This document shows, one piece after another, positions 6,238 through 11,793 of a stretch of 11,793 nucleotides of DNA. The DNA is taken from positions 1 through 11,793 of the forward strand of contig SIAL01000065.1 in assembly GCA_009691815.1 (NCBI GenBank). The letters are read 5' to 3'. The notes below the pieces were generated by a model that did no database searches, had not been told where the DNA came from, and worked only from the letters and a program-made list of their open reading frames with translations. Each line of letters opens with the position of its first letter. Position 1 is the first letter of the stretch. This DNA comes from Gemmataceae bacterium. GTDB taxonomy: Bacteria > Planctomycetota > Planctomycetia > Gemmatales > Gemmataceae. A program made the position numbers and the translations under genes.

Positions 6238-7581
6238 CGATGCCTTGGGTTGGATCTGGGATCGACAACAATAAAAGGTGCTGTTTTAGATTTAGAAACG
6301 GCCACCCTTTCCCATTTCCAATCCGTGCCGTTTCCGGCCCCTATCGAAGGCCTTGCACCGGGATGGCATGAAGTTCACTTGGGCGAAATCCTATCCGCAA
6401 CCCGCTTGGTCTTGGAAAAACTGAATCAGACCGCCCCCGATGCGACAAATCTTTTTATCTGTTCCCAGATGGGCGGCTTGGTCCTTTCCGATGATTTGGG
6501 AACTCCCTTAACTCATTACCTTTCGTGGCGTGACCAACGGACCCTTGCGGAACACTCGAATGGCGGTTCGCTCCTAGAGGAGACCCGAAACCGACTAGGC
6601 GAAGAGTGGTTGACCCGAATGGGGGGGGAACTCAAACCGGGTTCGGCAACGAGCCTTTTGTTTTGGCTCGCCCAAAAAGACAAGCTTCCCCCACAAGGAA
6701 CGGCCTCCTCGCTTGGCGAATGGGTGGTGGCCAACTTAACCAATAACTCCCTATTCATGCACCCTAGCATGGCGATTGGGTTGTTGGATTTGACGATTGG
6801 CGATTGGGCCTATGGGGCGTTTGAAAAACTGGGGCTTTCCTCACTCAAATGGCCTCAAATCCCCAAAGACCTGGTCCCTGTGGGAACAGTAAATGTCGGC
6901 TCAACCAAGCTCTTAGTCCATCCCGCCCTTGGTGACCAACAGTGCGCCCTTTTTGGAGTTGGACTATTACCCGGTGAATTGTCCATAAATGCCTCGACGG
7001 GCTCACAAGTGAGCCGATTAAACGCCCATTTTAACCCCGGTCCTTTTCAATCCCGTTTCTATTTTGATGATTGGAAATTGGACACCATCACTCATATCCC
7101 GGCGGGCCGTTCTCTCAAGGCGATCGTCGATTTACTGACCGAAATACCCAATGCTCAAGGTAAATCCGTAGATCCATGGGGATACATAGCTTCCGTTCTG
7201 GAAAACGAATCGGTGAACGATCTGGATTGCGGTATCTCCTTTTTCCCGGGACCACTAGGCGAAACAGGACATCTTAAAGGCATCACTCTGGAAAACCTCA
7301 CCGTGGGAAAGTGGATGTTCGCCGCCTTGACCTCGATGGCCAGCGGTTACAGACTTTGTGCCGAAAGGCTTGGACCGCTATCCTCTTGGAGTGGGATTGT
7401 GGTTTCCGGGGGACTGGCGCAGTCGCTTCCAAGGCTTGGAACGCTTATTCAACAAAACTTTCCTGGCCTTCCCATTCGCCATAACACGGGAATCGAAGAA
7501 ACGCTAATGGGTCTGCTTCGCCTTGCGCAAAAAAACTTGGGTACGCCATCAGCTTCCACCATTTCGGGAAATTTTCCATGA
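6235..7581 (+). CDS. FGGY-family carbohydrate kinase
   Basis: The 448-residue protein is an ASKHA-fold sugar kinase of the FGGY family. GLDLGSTTIKGAVLDL (5-20) is the first phosphate loop with Asp7. HPALGDQQCALFG (229-241) carries the catalytic base Asp234 and NASTGSQVS (252-260) the second phosphate loop. IVVSGGLAQSLPRLG (388-402) corresponds to the adenosine-binding motif. SWRDQRT (97-103) is the substrate-side motif, with Asp100 usually touching sugar hydroxyls. The motif spacing recalls sedoheptulokinase-like members more than glycerol or xylulose kinase, but that is a loose impression; the protein is also shorter than the usual 480-520 residues. It presumably phosphorylates a ketose, polyol or sugar acid derivative in this pathway. 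The ATG lies in TAATG, overlapping the FAH stop, and the gene ends in a four-base ATGA overlap with the transporter, so translational coupling is likely on both sides. Confidence 0.85.
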   Translation: MRCLGLDLGSTTIKGAVLDLETATLSHFQSVPFPAPIEGLAPGWHEVHLGEILSATRLVLEKLNQTAPDATNLFICSQMGGLVLSDDLGTPLTHYLSWRDQRTLAEHSNGGSLLEETRNRLGEEWLTRMGGELKPGSATSLLFWLAQKDKLPPQGTASSLGEWVVANLTNNSLFMHPSMAIGLLDLTIGDWAYGAFEKLGLSSLKWPQIPKDLVPVGTVNVGSTKLLVHPALGDQQCALFGVGLLPGELSINASTGSQVSRLNAHFNPGPFQSRFYFDDWKLDTITHIPAGRSLKAIVDLLTEIPNAQGKSVDPWGYIASVLENESVNDLDCGISFFPGPLGETGHLKGITLENLTVGKWMFAALTSMASGYRLCAERLGPLSSWSGIVVSGGLAQSLPRLGTLIQQNFPGLPIRHNTGIEETLMGLLRLAQKNLGTPSASTISGNFP

Positions 7582-8882
7582 ACGAAACGGTAACCGGTTC
7601 CCTCGATTCCAAATCCTTGGAAAAAGCGACCCTGCTGAAAATATCTTGGCGAATCATTCCGTTCATTTGTGTTCTTTACATTTTCAATATTCTTGACCGT
7701 TCCAATCTTGGTTTTGCCCGACAGGCCATGGAGGTGGACATTGGGTTAACTAAGGCGGCGTTTGACATTGCTTATGGCCTATTTTACATCGGCTACCTCA
7801 TTTTTGAGATTCCTTCTAATCTGCTTTTAACGAAAATTGGGGCTAGGATTTGGATTTCCCGGATCATGATTACTTGGGGACTTGTCTCCATTCTTACCAT
7901 GTTTGTTCAAGATGTGTTTCAACTGAATGCGGTGCGAATCTTGCTGGGGGTTGCCGAGGCCGGCTTTTTCCCCGGCATTATTCTTTACCTTACTTTTTGG
8001 TTTCCCGCCCGCGAACGAGCCAAGGTAGTCGCCCTGTTCATGGTGGCCATCGCCTTTGCCGGCGTATTAGGCAACCCGCTTTCGGGCCTAATCCTTCAAT
8101 ACCTCAATAAGGTGGCCGGGCTTAGCGGCTGGCAGTGGCTTTTCCTTTTAGAGGGCCTGCCTTCGGTGTTACTGGGACTTTTTGTCCTAAAGTTTTTGCC
8201 CAATGGACCAACCGATGCCCCTTGGTTAGATGCAAAAGAAAAAGCTTGGCTCAAAAACACCCTGGAAGAAGAGGCCAATGTTCGGCTGAAAAACCGGGGA
8301 ACCAACCATGTCTGGGCGATGCTTGACCCCCGCGTTCTGCTATTAACTTGCCTCTATTTCACCGTGGCCGTGGGAGCCAACGCGTCGGGCGCATACCTTC
8401 CCACCCTTATTGCGCAGCATTTCCCCAAAAGCCTTCCCTTTCAAGTGGGCCTTATCAGTGCTTTGCCCCATGTTTGCTCTGTAATACTCATGATTCTTCT
8501 TTCCCGATGGTCCGACAAAGTGGGCAGACGCAGCCCGTTTGTCGCCCTAGCCTCTGGCCTCGCGGCCTTGGGATGGCTAATCGCATGGCGAGCTGGTGAC
8601 CCATGGATGGCCCTTGGGGGGCTTTGCCTCGCCCAAGCCGGCATGATGTCCATGCTTCCTGTTTTTTGGCCCCTACCCAGTACCTTTTTGGGTGGTGCCG
8701 CCGCCGCGGGGGGAATCGCCTTTATTAACTCGGTTGCCAATATCGGGGGCTTTTACGGCCCGACAGTTCTTGGAAAATTCGGCTTGGAAGCCGTGGCCTT
8801 GACCATGGGAATCGGAACGGTTTTGGCACTGATTGCGGGTGTCTTTGTAGAACCCAAAAAATCTATTCAGGAAAGGACTTAA
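7578..8882 (+). CDS. MFS transporter, anion:cation symporter (ACS) family
   Basis: This 434-residue protein has about 12 hydrophobic segments and is an inner-membrane major facilitator. The N-terminal half shows the ACS signature clearly: YIFNILDRSNLGFA (34-47), GLFYIGYLIFEIPSNLLL (67-84), RILLGVAEAGFFPG (120-133) and the WFPARERAK loop (141-149), then GWQWLFLLEGLPSVLLG (184-200). RWSDKVGRR (310-318) is the MFS motif A repeat between helices 8 and 9. Known ACS members carry organic anions such as tartrate, glucarate, galactonate, hexuronates, phthalate or allantoate by proton symport. This supports an acidic substrate for the operon and is the best clue to it. A cytoplasmic stretch of about 50 polar residues (208-255) links the two halves. 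ATG overlaps the kinase stop by four bases, with GGGAA about eight bases upstream inside the kinase gene. The SDR gene starts three bases after its stop. Confidence 0.92.
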   Translation: MNETVTGSLDSKSLEKATLLKISWRIIPFICVLYIFNILDRSNLGFARQAMEVDIGLTKAAFDIAYGLFYIGYLIFEIPSNLLLTKIGARIWISRIMITWGLVSILTMFVQDVFQLNAVRILLGVAEAGFFPGIILYLTFWFPARERAKVVALFMVAIAFAGVLGNPLSGLILQYLNKVAGLSGWQWLFLLEGLPSVLLGLFVLKFLPNGPTDAPWLDAKEKAWLKNTLEEEANVRLKNRGTNHVWAMLDPRVLLLTCLYFTVAVGANASGAYLPTLIAQHFPKSLPFQVGLISALPHVCSVILMILLSRWSDKVGRRSPFVALASGLAALGWLIAWRAGDPWMALGGLCLAQAGMMSMLPVFWPLPSTFLGGAAAAGGIAFINSVANIGGFYGPTVLGKFGLEAVALTMGIGTVLALIAGVFVEPKKSIQERT

Positions 8883-8885
8883 AGC

Positions 8886-9680
8886 ATGGGTTTGGGAATT
8901 TTTGACCTAAGTGGCAAAGTCGCTATCGTTTCAGGCGCAGCCAGCGGAATGGGGCGAGCCACGGCAATTGCTTTGGCGGAACACGGCGCAAAACTCCTCT
9001 TAATCGACCTTAACGAAGAAGGTCTTAAACAGACACAGAGCATGATCGCGGCGGCAGGGCCAAGGCCCACCATCCAGATCTGCGACACTTCGGATCTGGC
9101 CATGATTGGTAAACTCTTTGCCAAGCTGGATCTGGAAATGGGCCGAATCGATTTTTTGGCAAACATCGCGGGCGAGGGAATCCTCGCCAAACCGGAAAAC
9201 ATCACTCAGGAACAACTCCTAACCGTCTTTCAAAATCTGGTTTTTGGCCGATTTGCTATGTGCCAAGAAGCGGGAAGGCGAATGCTTGCCCAAGGAAACG
9301 GTTCCATTGTCAACATCGGCTCATTGGCGAGCAATACGGCCTTGGGTCGTGGGCACATCGCCTACAGTATGGCAATGGGCGCAGTGGTGCAAATGACCCG
9401 TGAACTTAGCACCGAATGGGCCAGAAGGGGCGTTCGGGTCAATGCCATTCTTCCCGCTCAAGTCATGAATCCGTCGCTTGAAAAACGCATTGCCGCCGAT
9501 CCCTCCATGGAACAAAAATGGCTCTCGGGAATCCCCCGGGGAAGGCTAGGTAATCCGAAAGACATTCAAGGGTTAATGGTGTTGTTGGCCTCCGATGCTT
9601 CGTCATGGATCACCGGCACCCTGATCCCTATGGATGGTGGGAATTTGGCAATGAATGCCGGCGGCACCATCGGTACTTGA
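8886..9680 (+). CDS. SDR-family protein with the catalytic Lys replaced by Met
   Basis: The 264-residue protein has the classical short-chain dehydrogenase layout. SGAASGMG (16-23) is the cofactor loop, Asp41 after the second strand points to NAD, Asp67 is in CDTSD, NIAG (93-96) stands for the usual NNAG, Asn117 matches the structural Asn, and Ser146 and Tyr160 match the catalytic Ser and Tyr. The Y-x-x-x-K motif, however, reads YSMAM (160-164): Met164 (ATG at 9375-9377) replaces Lys. The later motif NAILPAQV also lacks the common PG. In the family the Lys positions the ribose and lowers the Tyr pKa, so activity may be weak, changed or lost. The rest of the fold and the frame are intact, and MDGG near the C-terminus is normal. 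Relatives act as 2-keto-3-deoxy sugar acid dehydrogenases or gluconate 5-dehydrogenases, and the neighbouring FAH gene would suit such a step. A purine-rich GGAAAGGA precedes the ATG by about eight bases. Confidence 0.88.
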   Translation: MGLGIFDLSGKVAIVSGAASGMGRATAIALAEHGAKLLLIDLNEEGLKQTQSMIAAAGPRPTIQICDTSDLAMIGKLFAKLDLEMGRIDFLANIAGEGILAKPENITQEQLLTVFQNLVFGRFAMCQEAGRRMLAQGNGSIVNIGSLASNTALGRGHIAYSMAMGAVVQMTRELSTEWARRGVRVNAILPAQVMNPSLEKRIAADPSMEQKWLSGIPRGRLGNPKDIQGLMVLLASDASSWITGTLIPMDGGNLAMNAGGTIGT

Positions 9681-9716
9681 TAACAGACTAAAACCATTGA
9701 TTATTTGGGAAAGACC

Positions 9717-11696
9717 ATGACACTAGACAATTTAACTTTGGCAAAACTGCTGCGCACGATGCTCACCATTCGGCTTACAGAAGAGGAGTTGGCAAGGTGC
9801 CACCAAAGGGGCCTAATCCACGGAGCCTGCCACACCTATGTTGGACAGGAGGCGATAGCAACGGGTGTTTGCGCCAATTTGGATATCAAAGATAGTGTTT
9901 TTAGCACACACCGGGGGCATGGCCACGCCTTGGCCAAGGGTATGCCTCCCGCCGAGTTAATGGCCGAGCTGTTTGGCAGATCAACAGGATGTTCCCGTGG
10001 CCGTGGCGGAAGTATGCACATTTTCTCGCCCGAAATTGGCATGATGGGAACCAGTGGCATCGTGGGTCCCTGTATCCTCCAGGCGTGTGGCGGCGGTTAC
10101 AGTTCCAAAATACTTGGCAACAAAACCGTTGGTGTTGCTTTTTTTGGGGATGGCGCGGTGAACAACGGAGCCTTTCACGAAGGCTTAAACATGGCCGCCA
10201 TTTGGAAACTTCCGGTCCTTTTTATCTGTGAAAACAATCAGTTCGCCACCGAAGTTCCCTTTTCTTACTCAAGCGGAATCCCTGATGTGGGGCGAAGGGC
10301 CGCAAATTATGGCATCCCGGGTTTTGAGGTGGACGGAAATGATGTCTTGGCGGTCCACCAAGCGGCACTTGAAGCCGTAACCCGAGCCAAGGCCGGGTTG
10401 GGGCCAACCCTGATTGAATGCAAAACCTATCGCACAAGAGCCCACGCCGAAGGTATGGGCGATTTTACCTACCGCACCCGAGAAGCTGTCGAGGAATGGA
10501 AGAAACTCTGCCCCATAGAGCGGCTAAAAAGTCGCATGATTGCCGAGTTTGATTTCACCTCCTCCGCCATTGAACAGATTGAAGCCGAGGTCGCCGACTT
10601 GGTGAAACAGGGGCGGGACTTCGCCGAATCCAGCCCCCGGCCTGACCCCGCAACAGCCACGGATCATGTTTACTCGCCCATTTCACAATCTATCCATGAA
10701 CCCGCCCCCAACGCCAATGATCGTTTGATTACCTTTGCCCAAGCCACCCTCGAAGCCCTCACCGAGGCAATGGAGGCCGATCCCAACATTTTTGTAATGG
10801 GGGAAGGGATTGGTGTTCGAGGAGGAAATTTCCGAACCACAGCCGGCCTCTTTGACCGCTTTGGACCGGCTCGCCTCTGTGACACCCCCATTTGTGAAAG
10901 AGGCTTTGTGGGACTGGCCTGCGGGGCGGCAATGACCGGCACCAGACCCGTGATCGACTTTATGTTTGCCGATTTCGTCTTGGACTCGATAGGCGAGATT
11001 TTTAACCAAATCGCCAAAATCCAATACATGTCCAGCGGCCGCCTCACCATGCCCGTTCTATTAAGAGGCTGCATCGGTATAGGCCACTCTGCGGCAACGC
11101 ACCATTCCGGCAGTTATTACGGAATGTATGCTCAGGTTCCCGGGCTGGTGGTGGTGGTTCCTTCTTCCGCTAGGGATGCCAAGGGCCTGATGAGAACAGC
11201 CCTAAAAGGAAACGATCCGGTCCTCTTTTTGGAACACCGGGAAATCCTGCAATCCAAGGGACCGGTTCCTGAAGGAGATTATAGCATCCCCTTTGGCAAG
11301 GCTTCGATTGTCCGAAGTGGCAAAGATTTGACGATCGTTGCCCTTGCCAAGATGATTCATTTGGCGCAAAAAGTCGCCGAAGATTTCGCCGCCAAGGGGG
11401 TATCGTTGGAAATCATTGATCCACGAACCGTCCTACCCCTTGACACCAAAACCATCCTCCAATCCGTACAAAAAACGGGGAGGTTACTCATTATCGACGA
11501 AGCCCCCCCATCCTGCGGATTTGCCGCAGAGGTGGCAGCGTTGGTTAGCGATGCCGGTTTTGATTTCCTTGATGCGCCGATAAAAAGGCTTTGCGGAACC
11601 TTTGCCCCCACCCCCTATAGCCCCGAACTCGAGGCGGTTATGGTCCCCTCCGCCAATGACATTACCCAAGCAATCCTATCCCTTTTGGAGGAATAA
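9717..11696 (+). CDS. Fused E1 alpha-beta subunit of a thiamine-diphosphate 2-oxoacid/acetoin dehydrogenase complex
   Basis: This 659-residue protein joins the two E1 subunits that decarboxylate a 2-oxoacid (or cleave acetoin) and pass the acyl group to lipoyl-E2. The alpha part (about 1-310) has THRGHGHALAKG (64-75), GRGGSMH (95-101) and the diphosphate-binding motif from GDG (144-146) through VNNGAFHEGLNMA to CENN (171-174). A linker rich in Pro, Ser and Asp (about 304-333) leads into the beta part, with TPICERGFVG (390-399), where Glu394 matches the cofactor-activating Glu, the FADF segment, HHSGSYYG (462-469) with a catalytic-type His, and a transketolase C-terminal domain from about 520. 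Separate genes are the usual state in acetoin and pyruvate complexes; alpha-beta fusions are known in some lineages. ATG 9717 is preferred over an in-frame TTG at 9705, because GGGAAAG lies four to ten bases before the ATG. The E2 gene starts two bases after the stop. Motifs do not separate pyruvate, acetoin or branched-chain substrates. Confidence 0.92.
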   Translation: MTLDNLTLAKLLRTMLTIRLTEEELARCHQRGLIHGACHTYVGQEAIATGVCANLDIKDSVFSTHRGHGHALAKGMPPAELMAELFGRSTGCSRGRGGSMHIFSPEIGMMGTSGIVGPCILQACGGGYSSKILGNKTVGVAFFGDGAVNNGAFHEGLNMAAIWKLPVLFICENNQFATEVPFSYSSGIPDVGRRAANYGIPGFEVDGNDVLAVHQAALEAVTRAKAGLGPTLIECKTYRTRAHAEGMGDFTYRTREAVEEWKKLCPIERLKSRMIAEFDFTSSAIEQIEAEVADLVKQGRDFAESSPRPDPATATDHVYSPISQSIHEPAPNANDRLITFAQATLEALTEAMEADPNIFVMGEGIGVRGGNFRTTAGLFDRFGPARLCDTPICERGFVGLACGAAMTGTRPVIDFMFADFVLDSIGEIFNQIAKIQYMSSGRLTMPVLLRGCIGIGHSAATHHSGSYYGMYAQVPGLVVVVPSSARDAKGLMRTALKGNDPVLFLEHREILQSKGPVPEGDYSIPFGKASIVRSGKDLTIVALAKMIHLAQKVAEDFAAKGVSLEIIDPRTVLPLDTKTILQSVQKTGRLLIIDEAPPSCGFAAEVAALVSDAGFDFLDAPIKRLCGTFAPTPYSPELEAVMVPSANDITQAILSLLEE

Positions 11697-11698
11697 AC

Positions 11699-11793
11699 AT
11701 GGCTTTTGAAATCCGTGTTCCCCGATTGGGCTGGTCCATGGAAGAGGGTACCTTTGCCGGGTGGCTCAAAGCCGAGGGCGACTCGGTTCGCGC
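11699..11793 (+). CDS. E2 dihydrolipoamide acyltransferase, N-terminal lipoyl domain (partial)
   Basis: Thirty-one codons are visible before the window ends. The peptide starts MAFEIRVPRLGWSMEEG and continues TFAGWLKAEGDSVR, which is the first half of a biotinyl/lipoyl domain (typical pattern: P-x-L-G-x-x-M-x-E-G-x-x-x-x-W-x-x-x-x-G-D-x-V). The lipoylated Lys should come just after the edge. GGAGG (11687-11691), inside the end of the E1 gene, is seven bases before the ATG, so the two genes are translationally linked. Position after E1 makes an E2 much more likely than a biotin carboxyl carrier protein. Confidence 0.88.
   Translation, partial: MAFEIRVPRLGWSMEEGTFAGWLKAEGDSVR

Noticed and set aside
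9705..9716. TTG start for the fused E1
   Set aside because: The ATG at 9717 has GGGAAAG in the right place, and this overlaps the TTG, which itself has no purine-rich site upstream.

Overview
The window looks like chromosomal DNA of a free-living heterotrophic bacterium, most likely a planctomycete (possibly Gemmataceae-like). The basis is the exported FG-GAP/VCBS propeller protein of a type common in Planctomycetota and the moderate, even base composition. This assignment is by style of the proteins and not by a marker gene. I see no tRNA, rRNA, insertion sequence, phage gene or CRISPR array.

Layout. At the left edge a minus-strand gene begins at 66 and runs out of the window; only a signal peptide is visible. 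A 399-base divergent intergenic region (67-465) follows. It holds a plus-strand hairpin with a T-tract (141-216) that could be a small RNA or a leader attenuator. Next come an exported seven-bladed FG-GAP propeller protein (466-1689) closed by a strong intrinsic terminator (about 1707-1742), a perfect 21-bp tandem duplication (1742-1783), and an M20D-type amidohydrolase (1811-3103).

After a 222-base gap, a tightly packed plus-strand run occupies 3326 to the right edge: a D-2-hydroxyacid dehydrogenase, a malate/L-lactate (Ldh_2) family dehydrogenase, an FAH-family hydrolase, an FGGY carbohydrate kinase, an ACS-family MFS transporter, an SDR protein, a fused E1 alpha-beta subunit of a 2-oxoacid/acetoin dehydrogenase complex, and the lipoyl domain of its E2 (cut by the window edge). 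Gaps range from 40 bases down to 4-base overlaps, so this is very probably one operon.

How the genes may work together (inference). The transporter would import an organic anion such as a sugar acid or hydroxy acid. Dehydrogenases of two unrelated folds would act on 2-hydroxy acids, perhaps on opposite stereoisomers. An SDR plus FAH pair recalls the non-phosphorylating L-rhamnonate/L-fuconate routes, where a diketo-deoxy acid is cleaved to pyruvate and a hydroxy acid. The E1/E2 complex would turn the resulting 2-oxoacid into an acyl-CoA. No dehydratase and no regulator lie in the window, so the substrate cannot be named. The SDR has Met where the family has its catalytic Lys, which makes its role as an ordinary oxidoreductase doubtful. 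Other points of note are the ribosome-binding site of the kinase, which is folded into a hairpin at a TAATG stop/start overlap, and the tandem repeat in front of the amidohydrolase.
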